Source: an uncultured Eubacterium sp. (GTDB taxonomy: Bacteria; Bacillota; Clostridia; Lachnospirales; Lachnospiraceae). From it: 33,214 bases of DNA. The position numbers were made by a program, and so were the translations under genes. The stretch spans positions 1 through 33,214 of the forward strand of contig CALZFR010000005.1 of NCBI GenBank assembly GCA_945648485.1, written 5' to 3'. A model generated the notes under the pieces. That model searched no databases. It had not been told where the DNA came from and was given only the letters and a program-made list of their open reading frames with translations. Of the stretch, positions 1 through 10,060 are shown piece by piece. How positions within the stretch are numbered: the first letter of the stretch is position 1; each line of letters starts with the position of its first letter.

Positions 1-810
1 GGTATCGATTATAGTGTAACTCTTGCACCGGAGACACCAGGTATGCTCCTGGCAGGAGGTATACTTGCTTTGTCAGTTTTTATTGTGATGTTTATTGTTA
101 TCAAGAAAAGGTGGAAGGGAAGAGTGCTTCCGTTTTTTCTTGCTTTAGTAACATTCACATTTGTAAGAATTTTTGCTATGCTTGCTGAATCTGCTTTAAT
201 GCTTGTTCCAAGTATTGATGCTGCTTTTGAATATAATCCATCAGCACTTACAGTTGTGGACGTGCTTCTTTCAGCAGTGGGATATGTAGCTGCCAGATGG
301 GTAGTTTCCAATATTCTTATTGAGAGATTTGAGAGACAGGGAGACGTTCTTCTTGCTGGACTTGGACTTGGATTTGGTGATGCCATGCTTTTTGGATTTA
401 CACTTATTTCCAATTATGTATGGTGTATTGCTGTGGACACGGGTTCTCTTGCCCAGGCATTTGAAGGATTGACTGAAAGTGAGGCTCTGACTACTTATCT
501 GTCATTGCAGGAGCTTTTTTATGCACCTGCAATTCTCTGGCTTCTGATGGGAGTAAGTACCGTTATTGATATGGTTCTTCACATTCTTCTTACCATGGTT
601 ATATTCGGTGTGGCTAAGAAACAGGTTCCGTCAGTTTGGCATGCCATATGTGCAGTTATATATATAGGTGTTATCATACCTTTCCAGATGTATGATTATA
701 CGTCAATTACAAGTATTATGATTTGCTTTGCTGTTAAGCTGGTTATATTTGCAGCTGCGGCATATTATATTTCCAAAAATGTGTTCAACAGTATACAGTA
801 CGAGGAGTAA
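1..810 (+). CDS. Polytopic membrane protein, possibly YhfC-family (5' end outside or at window edge)
   Basis: The reading frame is open from the first base; the track's ATG at 43 is only the first internal Met, and 14 residues upstream (starting GIDYSV) are in frame, so the gene may begin outside the window. The product is almost entirely hydrophobic, with about seven candidate membrane segments separated by short basic loops such as KKRWKGR. A Gly-rich segment (GLGFGDAMLFG) lies near the middle, after ERQGDVLLA. Overall layout resembles the YhfC/DUF2324 putative intramembrane peptidase family, but the glutamate I associate with that family's GxGHGGxE motif is not seen, so activity is doubtful. 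The P-type ATPase GTG lies 2 bp after its TAA, and the end of this gene (gaggag) supplies that start's SD, indicating translational coupling. Family assignment is from memory and moderate. Confidence 0.55.
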   Translation, partial: GIDYSVTLAPETPGMLLAGGILALSVFIVMFIVIKKRWKGRVLPFFLALVTFTFVRIFAMLAESALMLVPSIDAAFEYNPSALTVVDVLLSAVGYVAARWVVSNILIERFERQGDVLLAGLGLGFGDAMLFGFTLISNYVWCIAVDTGSLAQAFEGLTESEALTTYLSLQELFYAPAILWLLMGVSTVIDMVLHILLTMVIFGVAKKQVPSVWHAICAVIYIGVIIPFQMYDYTSITSIMICFAVKLVIFAAAAYYISKNVFNSIQYEE

Positions 811-812
811 AT

Positions 813-3167
813 GTGGATTACACTAACAAGGATACAGGATTAACTACTAAAAGAGCAGAACAGCTTGCAAAAGCAGGATTGTCCAACTTAGGGATTAAGA
901 ATCAGTCAAAATCAATTCCACAGATTATTGCAGATAATGTATTTACTTACTTTAATCTTATATTTGCAATATTTGCGGGATTACTGATTTTGGTAAAGTC
1001 ATACATTAATATGACATTTCTGCCTATAGTCATTATTAATTCTCTGATAGGAATTATCCAGGAAATCCGTACCAAGCTGGTTCTTGATAAGCTGACTCTG
1101 CTGTCAGCTCCAACATCAAGGGTTATTCGTGATGGAAAGCTTTCTGAGATTATGTCAGAACAACTTGTGAAGGGAGATCTCTGCGTTTTTGAAGCAGGGG
1201 ACCAGATATGTGCGGATGCCAGGGTGGCAACAGGTTCTGTAAGGGTTAATGAATCTTTGGTAACAGGTGAATCAGATGAAATAATCAAGCTTCCGGGGGA
1301 CAGTCTGCTTTCCGGAAGCTTTGTTGCATCCGGAAGCTGCCGGGCAGTTCTTACTAATGTGGGACTTGATTCCTATGTTTCAAGGCTGGCTGTTGAGGCC
1401 AAGGCTTCCAGAGGAAAGCAGCAGACTGACATGATGCGCTCCCTGGACAGGTTGGTTAAGATAATAGGGATTGTAATCATACCTATAGGTATTCTTATGT
1501 TTGTGCAGAATTATTTCTTTCTTGGTGCTGGTCTGCAGCAAAGTGTTGTGGCGGTAATAGCAGCCCTGGTGGGAATGATACCGGAGGGACTTTACCTTCT
1601 TGCCTCAGTGGCACTTGTTGTAAGTGTGCTAAGACTTGGAAAGAAAAATGTGCTGGTTCACGAGATGCCTTGCGTTGAGACATTGGCAAGAGTTAATGTG
1701 CTATGTGTTGATAAGACAGGAACTATAACGGAGAATAAGATGTCTGTGGCAGATATAATTCCTCTTAATGCAGACGAAGGGAATAAATCAGAAGAGATTC
1801 CGGGAGATTCTAATGTTCATGAGATGATCGGCAATCTTGTAGCAGCCCTTAATTGTGATAACGCAACCATTGAGGCATTAAAAGAGTATTTTACCAGGGA
1901 GCCATCCATGGCTGCAGAGACGATATATGGTTTCTCTTCTGAAACCAAATACAGTGGGGCTGTTATGTCTGACGGAAATAATCTGGTTCTGGGAGCACCG
2001 GAAAAGCTTCTTCTTGAAGACTATCCTCTTTACAAGGATGAAATAGTTTCACTGTCATCAAGAGGATTCCGCGTTCTTGTTTTTGGAGTATATGAAGGTT
2101 TTCTTGATGGAAAACCTCTTTTAAGGCCGGTTAAACCACTGGCAATAGTGACACTGTGGAATGCAATACGTCCTGAGGCAAGGGCAACATTCCAGTATTT
2201 TAAGGATCAGGGAGTGGATATCAAGGTTATATCAGGAGATAATCCTGTAACAGTTTCATATGTTGCCAGATCTGCAGGAATTGCAGGGGCAGATTCTTAT
2301 GTGGATGCCACAGAACTGGTTACTGAAGCTGATTTTGCCAGGGCTGTTAAACAGTACACAGTGTTTGGCAGAGTGTCGCCTGAACAGAAAAGAAAACTGG
2401 TAAATGCCATTAAAGCAGATGGAAATGTTGTTGCAATGACAGGGGATGGGGTTAATGATGTTCTTGCATTAAAGGATGCTGACTGCAGCATAGCATTTGG
2501 TTCAGGAAGCGATGCGGCATGTAATGCTGCTCAGATAGTACTTGTTGATTCGGATTTCGCATGTATGCCATCAGTAGTGGCAGAGGGGAGACGTGTTGTC
2601 AACAATATCCAGCGTACAGCCTCATTGTTTCTGGTGAAAAACATTTTCTCCATGATGCTTTCTGTATTTTCGTTGTTTACAGGCAATGTGTATCCATTGT
2701 ATCCAACCCAGTTGTCACTTCTTGGAGCATTTACCATAGGAGCACCGGGATTCTTACTTGCACTGCAGCCAAGCCACAGCCGCATAACAGGCAGGTTCCT
2801 AAGGAACGTGTGCGTTAAGGCCCTGCCTGCGGCTTTGACAGATTTTATTCTGGTGGCTGTATACACTGTAATCGGAATGCACTCAGAGTTGTCGCATCAA
2901 CAGATATCCACTACAGTTATATTTATTCTGCTTACTGTGGGAATGGCAGAACTGGTAAGAGTATGCCGGCCTTTTGACTGGATAAGGATTATAATATGCA
3001 CCTGCATGGCAGCAGGTATAGTTCTTTCAGTCTTATTTGCCGGAAATATATTTGCCATATCGCCACTGGGACCACGGCTCATGTGGCAGACAATGTGGGG
3101 AATGATTGGTGCTGTTCCTATATTTTATTTTAACTGCAAGGTTATTAACAGGATATTTAACCGTTAG
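813..3167 (+). CDS. Cation-translocating P-type ATPase, CtpE-like
   Basis: A 784-residue ion pump with all catalytic P-type signatures: actuator TGES at residues 151-154, phosphorylated DKTGT with Asp300, and hinge TGDGVND at 543-549. The fourth membrane helix carries PEGL (257-260), where calcium pumps have PEGLP-like and heavy-metal pumps CPC motifs. PEGL plus the ~790-residue length suggests the CtpE branch, which in mycobacteria has been linked to calcium uptake; the ion here is inferred, not shown. No N-terminal heavy-metal-binding domain is present. Six hydrophobic helices follow the nucleotide-binding region. The start is a GTG at 813; an ATG at 811 is out of frame. It is coupled to the upstream membrane protein, and its TAG lies inside the 3' end of the convergent lipoprotein gene (11-bp overlap), so no intergenic terminator separates them. 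Confidence 0.88.
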   Translation: MDYTNKDTGLTTKRAEQLAKAGLSNLGIKNQSKSIPQIIADNVFTYFNLIFAIFAGLLILVKSYINMTFLPIVIINSLIGIIQEIRTKLVLDKLTLLSAPTSRVIRDGKLSEIMSEQLVKGDLCVFEAGDQICADARVATGSVRVNESLVTGESDEIIKLPGDSLLSGSFVASGSCRAVLTNVGLDSYVSRLAVEAKASRGKQQTDMMRSLDRLVKIIGIVIIPIGILMFVQNYFFLGAGLQQSVVAVIAALVGMIPEGLYLLASVALVVSVLRLGKKNVLVHEMPCVETLARVNVLCVDKTGTITENKMSVADIIPLNADEGNKSEEIPGDSNVHEMIGNLVAALNCDNATIEALKEYFTREPSMAAETIYGFSSETKYSGAVMSDGNNLVLGAPEKLLLEDYPLYKDEIVSLSSRGFRVLVFGVYEGFLDGKPLLRPVKPLAIVTLWNAIRPEARATFQYFKDQGVDIKVISGDNPVTVSYVARSAGIAGADSYVDATELVTEADFARAVKQYTVFGRVSPEQKRKLVNAIKADGNVVAMTGDGVNDVLALKDADCSIAFGSGSDAACNAAQIVLVDSDFACMPSVVAEGRRVVNNIQRTASLFLVKNIFSMMLSVFSLFTGNVYPLYPTQLSLLGAFTIGAPGFLLALQPSHSRITGRFLRNVCVKALPAALTDFILVAVYTVIGMHSELSHQQISTTVIFILLTVGMAELVRVCRPFDWIRIIICTCMAAGIVLSVLFAGNIFAISPLGPRLMWQTMWGMIGAVPIFYFNCKVINRIFNR

Positions 3168-4179
3168 GGACATTTTTTGAGAATGTTGTGTTGACAAGCT
3201 TCTCATAAGGGGCATCACCTGTTAATTCTCCTGAAGATTTAAGGATATCCTTAAGGAGTTTATATGCTTCTTCTGTGAATACAGTGTCTTCTTTCCATGT
3301 ATCCTGTGATTTATATCTCTCAACGATTGTGGTAATAGTTTCAATGTCGTTCTCAGGGAACTGTGGTGAGATAATTCTGGCGATTTCCTCAGAACTGTGG
3401 CTGTTTACATAGTCAAGACCCTTTTGGATTGCATTTGTAAATGCCTGGATTATTTCAGGATGTTTTTCGATATAGCTTACTTTTGCACAGTATGCAGTGT
3501 ATGGTACATATCCACTCTCCACGCCAAGAGAAGCAACAACATATCCTTTTCCTTCCTGCTCAAGAGTAGTGGCAGTAGGCTCAAACTCTACAGTGAAGTC
3601 TGCCAGACCAGAGGCAAATGCCGCAGCAGTAGAACCAAAATCTACATTTTTAATTATGGTTAAATCTTTCTCTGGATTGATTCCGTTTTTCTTAAGGATG
3701 TATTCCAGAAGCATTTGTGGCATGCCGCCCTGACGTCCTCCGATAATGGTACAGTATCTGATGTCATCCCATGAGAAGTCTTTCATTTCTTCCCTTGATA
3801 CAAGGAAGTTTCCTGCTCTCTGGGTAAGCTGGGCAAAATTCACGGCATAATCTTTAGAACCTCCTTCGTATACGTAGATGGAGGATTCTGAGCCCATAAA
3901 TCCAATGTCAGCATCTCCGCTCACAAGAGAAGTCATGACTTTGTCGGCTCCGAATCCGGTCACAAGATTGATGGACAGCCCTTCTTCTTCAAAATATCCG
4001 GATTCAATGGCAACATACTGGGGTGCGTAGAATATAGAATGAGCAACTTCATTTAATGTGATGGTTTTAAGTGAACCACTTTCATTATCTTTTGTTGTGC
4101 AGCCCAAACAGCCTGCCAGCGTGACTAATACAAGCAGAATGACTGTGAATCTCATGACAGTTTTCAGATTTTTTTTCAT
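3157..4179 (-). CDS. ABC transporter substrate-binding lipoprotein, NMT1/SsuA/ThiY-like
   Basis: The 340-residue protein starts with a lipoprotein signal: basic MKKNLK, a hydrophobic run, and the lipobox LAGC with Cys24 as lipidation site. The mature part begins with TLNEVAHSIFYAPQYVAIESGYFEEEGL, a layout typical of the NMT1/THI5-like and SsuA periplasmic-binding families, followed by GADKVMTSLVSGDADIGFMG. Such proteins deliver aliphatic sulfonates, taurine or pyrimidine/thiamine precursors to an ABC permease; the ligand cannot be read here. No permease or ATPase gene is adjacent, so it is an orphan in this window. The start has a good SD (AAAGGAG, 7 nt upstream on the minus strand). Its TAA lies within the coding end of the P-type ATPase on the other strand. 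No terminator is visible at the convergent junction. Confidence 0.85.
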   Translation of the reverse strand: MKKNLKTVMRFTVILLVLVTLAGCLGCTTKDNESGSLKTITLNEVAHSIFYAPQYVAIESGYFEEEGLSINLVTGFGADKVMTSLVSGDADIGFMGSESSIYVYEGGSKDYAVNFAQLTQRAGNFLVSREEMKDFSWDDIRYCTIIGGRQGGMPQMLLEYILKKNGINPEKDLTIIKNVDFGSTAAAFASGLADFTVEFEPTATTLEQEGKGYVVASLGVESGYVPYTAYCAKVSYIEKHPEIIQAFTNAIQKGLDYVNSHSSEEIARIISPQFPENDIETITTIVERYKSQDTWKEDTVFTEEAYKLLKDILKSSGELTGDAPYEKLVNTTFSKNVPNG

Positions 4180-4247
4180 ATTATCTCCTTTCTATCTTAT
4201 ATCATCATATTATGCAGTAACAAAAAAACTGTTTATATTTTTAAATT

Positions 4248-4299
4248 AGGACAAAAATCTGTATATATTAAATATAAAAGTTGTTTCTTATTTTGTCCT
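4248..4299. promoter_or_regulatory. Widely spaced inverted repeat between divergent genes (operator candidate)
   Basis: AGGACAAAA (4248-4256) is matched by its exact reverse complement TTTTGTCCT (4291-4299) with 34 bp between. It lies between the divergently transcribed lipoprotein and chemoreceptor genes, just upstream of the chemoreceptor -10 box. Nine-bp arms in AT-rich DNA could be partly chance. Confidence 0.3.
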
Positions 4300-4312
4300 T
4301 TTATGTTACAAT
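4284..4312 (+). promoter_or_regulatory. Promoter candidate for the chemoreceptor gene (extended -10)
   Basis: TGtTACAAT at 4304-4312 is an extended -10 element; a weak -35 (TTTCTT, 4284-4289) lies 17 bp upstream of TACAAT. The start codon is 55 bp downstream. No flagellar sigma-D type promoter was recognised. Confidence 0.4.
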
Positions 4313-4366
4313 TACCTAAAGAAGTGTTAGTTTTCAGTACAAATCGCAGTTTAGGAGGACGTTCGT

Positions 4367-5776
4367 ATGTTTGGAAAGAAGAAAACAGATGGAGCTGTAT
4401 CCGGCAATGACATGAATCTTCTGATGGAGATGATGGACAAAGTTATTGCAGGAGAATACGGAGATGTGGATACATCATTATTCTCTAATCCTGCATATGG
4501 AGCAAAGCTTAACGAGTTGATTCACGCCTTTAAGAAAGCCAATAACAACTTTGTTATGAGACTTAATGAAGCTATGGAGTCAATTGGTGACAATTCGTAT
4601 GTTAAGAATACTATGGATCAGGTTCAGTCACAGACTACATCTATTGCAGAGATGGAAAGCGCAAGCCAGGGTCTTGCGGATTCTATCAATGGAATATCTG
4701 TTTCAATGGATGGTATACGTGACAGCACACATGAGATGCTTGCAGCTGTGCAGAACAGTACAGCTAATATGAATGAGAGTATCAGGGTTGTTAATGAGTC
4801 ATTTGAGAAGATTAATATAATTAATAAGCAGGTACAGGATTTCAAGGAAAAAATTGATAAAATTGGTGAGATTGTAGATATTGTTAAGAAGGTGGCAAGC
4901 CAGAGTAACCTTCTTGCTCTTAATGCGTCTATTGAGGCGGCGAGAGCCGGAGAGGCAGGCAAGGGATTTGCTGTAGTTGCTGAACAGGTTAGAAGACTTT
5001 CAATTAATACATCTGAATCAGCCGAGGACATTGTTAAGTATGTTAATGAGCTTGAGAAGGATATTGATGTTCTTGCAACATCAATGAATGAAACAACTGC
5101 CAAGCTTTCAGAAGGCAATGAGAAGGTTGAAACATCACTGGATGACATTGAGATTATGGCAAACCAGATGGAGGCTGTTAAGAACAAGGTTGATGAAGTG
5201 TTTGATGATATTGACAAGCAGACATCACTTACTAAGGCATTTAACAAGGAAGTTGCCAATATCGCATCAAGTTATGATGAACTTTCACGCTGTTGTGTTG
5301 AACAGGGTACTCATGTATATAAGATTGGCCGTTACATTGATACTGCAAGAAGTGATATGGTGAGAGGCTTTGCCGAGGTTACACTTCAGGATTGGTTAAG
5401 AATATATGAGATTGACCATTTTATCCTAATGTGGAGAGTATACAACAATCTTATGGATTTCGAGCATCTTAAGATTACCCAGCTTAATAATAATACTTCA
5501 TGTAAGCTTGGTAAGTGGATTGGAAGCCAGACAGATCCTGTTGTAACAGGAAGCCCTGAATTCAAGGCTGTTGTTGATACTCATAATAATGTACATAAGT
5601 GGGCAACAGAGTCATGGAAGGCAAAGGATGCAGGCGATACCAAGATGGCTATGGAATACTTTAATAAAACCTATGATGCATTCTTTAAGTATCAGGCTGC
5701 TATCAGGAAGCTTGGTGACTTTTACGGTACTTTAGGATATACAGATAAGACAGAGATAGTTGTGTTCCGTAAGTAA
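4367..5776 (+). CDS. Soluble methyl-accepting chemotaxis protein with C-terminal CZB zinc-binding domain
   Basis: A 469-residue receptor with no membrane segment or signal peptide, so cytoplasmic. Residues ~60-330 form the long coiled-coil methyl-accepting domain; the conserved hairpin tip that contacts CheA/CheW is present ([17 protein letters not shown]). The C-terminal third is a chemoreceptor zinc-binding (CZB) domain with the four expected ligands: His351 (DHFIL), Cys379 (CKLGKW) and His406/His410 (HNNVH). CZB domains in receptors such as TlpD have been linked to sensing zinc or oxidants such as hypochlorous acid; the stimulus here is inferred. The N-terminal ~55 residues are a short helical region with no recognised sensor domain. 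SD aggagg precedes the ATG. No other che gene is adjacent; a CheX/CheY-like pair lies 3.4 kb downstream. Confidence 0.93.
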   Translation: MFGKKKTDGAVSGNDMNLLMEMMDKVIAGEYGDVDTSLFSNPAYGAKLNELIHAFKKANNNFVMRLNEAMESIGDNSYVKNTMDQVQSQTTSIAEMESASQGLADSINGISVSMDGIRDSTHEMLAAVQNSTANMNESIRVVNESFEKINIINKQVQDFKEKIDKIGEIVDIVKKVASQSNLLALNASIEAARAGEAGKGFAVVAEQVRRLSINTSESAEDIVKYVNELEKDIDVLATSMNETTAKLSEGNEKVETSLDDIEIMANQMEAVKNKVDEVFDDIDKQTSLTKAFNKEVANIASSYDELSRCCVEQGTHVYKIGRYIDTARSDMVRGFAEVTLQDWLRIYEIDHFILMWRVYNNLMDFEHLKITQLNNNTSCKLGKWIGSQTDPVVTGSPEFKAVVDTHNNVHKWATESWKAKDAGDTKMAMEYFNKTYDAFFKYQAAIRKLGDFYGTLGYTDKTEIVVFRK

Positions 5777-5818
5777 TTTGTGTATACTTAAGCTTGTGCA
5801 TTGACGCAGTCATTAAAA

Positions 5819-5880
5819 CTATTATGAATAATAGCTGCTATAGACGTAATCTGCATAGATGCGTGTGTGGCAGCTTTTAT
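5819..5880 (+). other. Palindrome and weak hairpin downstream of the chemoreceptor gene
   Basis: The 205-bp gap before the aminopeptidase gene holds CTATTATGAATAATAG (5819-5834), a palindrome with 7-bp arms, directly followed by AGCTGC (5833-5838) and GCAGCT (5870-5875), a 6-bp stem followed by TTTTATT. It could be a weak terminator for the chemoreceptor gene. A TATAAT at 5956-5961 upstream of the next gene lacks a convincing -35. Confidence 0.3.
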
Positions 5881-5981
5881 TAAAGGATGCAGCTTGTGTG
5901 ACTATGCAGTATGGAGATGGTTAAGTCCTGGGATGTCTGATGTTGATGTTGTAAGTATAATATGTTGGAGATAGATATGAT

Positions 5982-6854
5982 ATGAAAAAGCTTAGAAAAG
6001 ATGAGCCATGCTGGTGCAAAAGTAATAAGCCATATGGACAGTGTCATATGGAATTTGACAGAAGAATTGATATGTACAGAAAGAAGTTTCATACAGTTCC
6101 ACCAAGAAATATAATAAAGAATGAAGAACAGCTGAGGGGTATGAGAGAAAGCTCTAAAATTAACGTGGCTGTACTTGATTATGTGGCAAAACACATTAAG
6201 GCAGGTATAACCACGGAAGATATTGACAGAATGGTTTACGAGAAGACAACTGCAATGGGAGGAATTCCTGCACCATTGAATTATGAAGGGTTTCCGAAAT
6301 CAGTCTGCACATCACTTAATGACCAGGTGTGCCACGGAATTCCATCGAGCAATGTCGAACTGGTTGATGGAGATATAATTAATGTGGATTGTTCAACAAT
6401 TCTGAATGGATATTATTCGGATTCATCAAGAATGTTCTGTATAGGTGATGTATCACCGGAAAACAGAAAGCTGGTAGATGTTGCCAGAGAATGTGTCCAG
6501 CTTGGACTTGAACAGGTACGTCCATGGGGACATCTGGGAGATGTGGCTGCAGCCATTAATGACCATGCCAGGAAGAATGGCTACACAGTAGTGAGACAGG
6601 TAGGAGGACATGGAATAGGACTGGAATTTCATGAAACTCCATTTGTAAGCTATGTAATCAAAAAGGGAACTGGAATGGTTATGGCACCAGGAATGGTATT
6701 TACCATTGAACCTATGGTTAATATGGGAAGTGATGAAATCTATATTGATGATTCCAATGGATGGACTATATATACAGAGGATGAGCTGCCAAGTGCCCAG
6801 TGGGAAATCATGGTTCTTGTTACAGATTCAGGGTATGAGGTATTAAGCTGGTAG
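5982..6854 (+). CDS. map: Methionine aminopeptidase type I with N-terminal SEC-C-like zinc motif
   Basis: A 290-residue enzyme removing the initiator Met from nascent proteins. Residues 10-22 (CWCKSNKPYGQCH) form a SEC-C-type CxC...CH zinc motif, known from a subset of clostridial MetAPs and thought to aid ribosome association. The catalytic pita-bread fold follows from about residue 45. The substrate-side His is in QVCHGIP, metal-binding Asp residues in INVDCS and YYSDSS, the His in GGHGIG, and Glu residues in FTIEPM and AQWEI. SD TTGGAG lies about 9 nt before the ATG. Unlike many Firmicutes it is not in the secY-infA ribosomal cluster, suggesting a second or relocated copy. Confidence 0.95.
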   Translation: MKKLRKDEPCWCKSNKPYGQCHMEFDRRIDMYRKKFHTVPPRNIIKNEEQLRGMRESSKINVAVLDYVAKHIKAGITTEDIDRMVYEKTTAMGGIPAPLNYEGFPKSVCTSLNDQVCHGIPSSNVELVDGDIINVDCSTILNGYYSDSSRMFCIGDVSPENRKLVDVARECVQLGLEQVRPWGHLGDVAAAINDHARKNGYTVVRQVGGHGIGLEFHETPFVSYVIKKGTGMVMAPGMVFTIEPMVNMGSDEIYIDDSNGWTIYTEDELPSAQWEIMVLVTDSGYEVLSW

Positions 6855-6896
6855 GAAACTCACAGAAATCAGATATTAAGCGGAATGGAGATTATT

Positions 6897-7406
6897 ATGT
6901 ATAACGTTGCGGTTGAACAGATAATAAGTGTTACACCACCAAAGAAATCAATACTATATAAAGTTATTTTGATTATTGCATGTATTCTGGCGGTTACTAC
7001 AATACCATCAACAGGTCTGTTTGGGCTTTTACTTCTTGTGGTTCTCGTATTATTTACCATATTCGTGTTCAGATATTACAAGGCAGAATATGAGTACTCC
7101 CTGGTAGATGGTGAATTGACAATTGAAAGAATCATGGCTAAGACATCAAGAAAAAGATGTGGAGTATACTCTATAAGTAAGGCTAAACTGGTGGCAAGAC
7201 CTGATTCTAATGATGCTTTAAGACTGGAGCACATGGATTACAGAACAAGCAGGTATATTTCAGAGGATGCAGACAATAACAGTATTGTAGTTGTATACAC
7301 ATACAACAGCAGAAATGAGATGGAAAGACTGTACATCCAGCCTGATGAAAGGATGCTTCAGGCTATTGCTGGTTGTGTTGGGAGAGATGTATATAAAATT
7401 AATTGA
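6897..7406 (+). CDS. Small membrane protein with two-helix anchor and soluble C-terminal domain, function unknown
   Basis: The track starts this ORF at 6885, but that ATG lies within the SD (aATGGAG); the ATG at 6897, 6 nt after GGAG, is the likely start, giving 169 residues. After about 18 residues come two hydrophobic segments (roughly 20-37 and 41-58) joined by a short turn, then a soluble ~105-residue region beginning YKAEYEYSLVDGELTIER. A hairpin of membrane helices followed by this strand-rich pattern is reminiscent of bacterial PH-like membrane proteins, but I cannot name a family. It lies 42 bp after map on the same strand. The -35 box of the guaB promoter overlaps its stop codon. Confidence 0.7.
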   Translation: MYNVAVEQIISVTPPKKSILYKVILIIACILAVTTIPSTGLFGLLLLVVLVLFTIFVFRYYKAEYEYSLVDGELTIERIMAKTSRKRCGVYSISKAKLVARPDSNDALRLEHMDYRTSRYISEDADNNSIVVVYTYNSRNEMERLYIQPDERMLQAIAGCVGRDVYKIN

Positions 7407-7431
7407 CAAACATAAGCACCGATGATATACT
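7403..7431 (+). promoter_or_regulatory. Near-consensus sigma-A promoter for guaB
   Basis: TTGACA (7403-7408), exactly 17 bp, then TATACT (7426-7431). The -35 overlaps the TGA of the preceding gene. Predicted transcription start is about 7438, leaving a ~120-nt leader before guaB. Confidence 0.75.
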
Positions 7432-7437
7432 AACTGT

Positions 7438-9021
<1,584 letters not shown>

Positions 9022-9084
9022 TATGTCATATATCCGGATTCTTACATAATAGTGGGAATCCATAGACAGGGATAAATTAAATAT

Positions 9085-9125
9085 AACAGACATTTTCGCA
9101 ATTCGGTGAAGATGTCTGTTTTTTA
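9085..9125 (+). terminator. Factor-independent terminator after guaB
   Basis: AACAGACATTTTC and GAAGATGTCTGTT form a ~12-bp stem with one mismatch around a short loop, followed by TTTTTTATT. Confidence 0.85.
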
Positions 9126-9154
9126 TTGCAAAGTTATTTATATTAGAGTATATT
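9126..9154 (+). promoter_or_regulatory. Promoter candidate for the cheX-like/cheY-like genes
   Basis: TTGCAA (9126-9131), 17-bp spacer, TATATT (9149-9154), directly after the guaB terminator and 36 bp before the next start codon. It would drive the CheX/CheY-like pair and probably the TruA-like gene and argS. Confidence 0.5.
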
Positions 9155-9190
9155 AAATGTAACTGTAAAATAGATGATGGGAGTTTATTA

Positions 9191-9685
9191 ATGAAAGAAG
9201 ATGTTATGTCAAAGTTTGTTACGTTTAATGATAACAAATATATGATTCAACTCCAGAGCATTCTTAAGAGTATGAAATATTACATGAAGGATGATTTATC
9301 ACTAGAGAAGGTAACTACTACTGGCTCGTTTAATGGTAAATATATTGGCTGTCAGATTATGGATGGTGACCAGGAGATATTCTTTGGCATCAGCGGGGAG
9401 GACGAGACATTGTTAGAGATAGCCTCTGTATTTGCAAGATATGAGTTTGATACCTTTGATGAAGATGCCTATGATGCAATATGTGAGCTTATTAACTGTG
9501 TGAATGGGGCTATGGCAGTGTGTCTTGAGGACAGGGATATTAGGTGTGAGCTTAAACCACCAGTGTTTTACTGCAATGTTTCTGTAAACGGAAGGGATAA
9601 CTTCTGTATTCTTGACATGAAACTTAAGGGACGGGATTTTAGTATAATCCTGGCAGTTGATGATGGGATAATAATTAGCAGATGA
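9191..9685 (+). CDS. CheX/CheC-like chemotaxis phosphatase domain protein
   Basis: A 164-residue soluble alpha/beta protein. Residues 94-106 (AYDAICELINCVNG) match the CheC/CheX/FliY phosphatase signature, with the Glu and Asn that attack CheY-phosphate at the correct i/i+3 spacing (Glu99, Asn102); only one such motif is present, as in CheX. CheX proteins dephosphorylate CheY-P. The single-domain response regulator gene begins 12 bp downstream, making it the likely partner. SD gggag is 7 nt before the chosen ATG. The N-terminal half is divergent, so the family call rests on the motif, length and neighbour. Confidence 0.7.
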   Translation: MKEDVMSKFVTFNDNKYMIQLQSILKSMKYYMKDDLSLEKVTTTGSFNGKYIGCQIMDGDQEIFFGISGEDETLLEIASVFARYEFDTFDEDAYDAICELINCVNGAMAVCLEDRDIRCELKPPVFYCNVSVNGRDNFCILDMKLKGRDFSIILAVDDGIIISR

Positions 9686-9697
9686 GGAGAGGGGATA

Positions 9698-10060
9698 ATG
9701 GCAAAGATATTAATTGTTGATGATTCTAAGACTTCGAGAAGATTTTTAAAGGATATGCTGGTTTCCGCCGGACATGAGGTTGTTGCAGAGGCGTTGAACG
9801 GACAGGAAGGAATTGATAAATATTTCGAATATATGCCTGATCTGGTAACCATGGATATTACCATGCCTGGAAAGGATGGAATTACAGCTTTGACTGAGAT
9901 AATTGAGAGAGATTCCAAGGCAAGGATTATTATGGTTACAGCAGCAGGACAGAAGTCTAATATGATAGAGGCCTTAAAGCGTGGGGCTTCAGACTTTATT
10001 CAGAAACCATTTGAGGCTAATATTATAATTGATGTAATTAAAAAGGTGCTTGAGGAATAA
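9698..10060 (+). CDS. CheY-like single-domain response regulator
   Basis: A 120-residue receiver without an output domain. The acidic pair is in IVDDSK, the phosphoacceptor is Asp53 (LVTMDITMPG), the conserved Thr is Thr81 (MVTAAGQ) and the Lys is Lys103 (FIQKPF). Small ALNG and GASDF motifs resemble CheY proteins that bind motor or chemotaxis partners. It follows the CheX-like gene by 12 bp, and its TAA overlaps the next gene's ATG (TAATG), so translation is coupled to the TruA-family gene. The cognate kinase is not in this cluster. Confidence 0.92.
   Translation: MAKILIVDDSKTSRRFLKDMLVSAGHEVVAEALNGQEGIDKYFEYMPDLVTMDITMPGKDGITALTEIIERDSKARIIMVTAAGQKSNMIEALKRGASDFIQKPFEANIIIDVIKKVLEE

Noticed and set aside
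4624-5259. 211-aa minus-strand ORF
   Set aside because: Shadow of the chemoreceptor coiled coil; its Ser/Leu/Ile-rich composition is the antisense image of the helical repeat codons.
5801-5829. Promoter starting TTGACG after the chemoreceptor gene
   Set aside because: Good -35 but no acceptable -10 at 16-18 bp.
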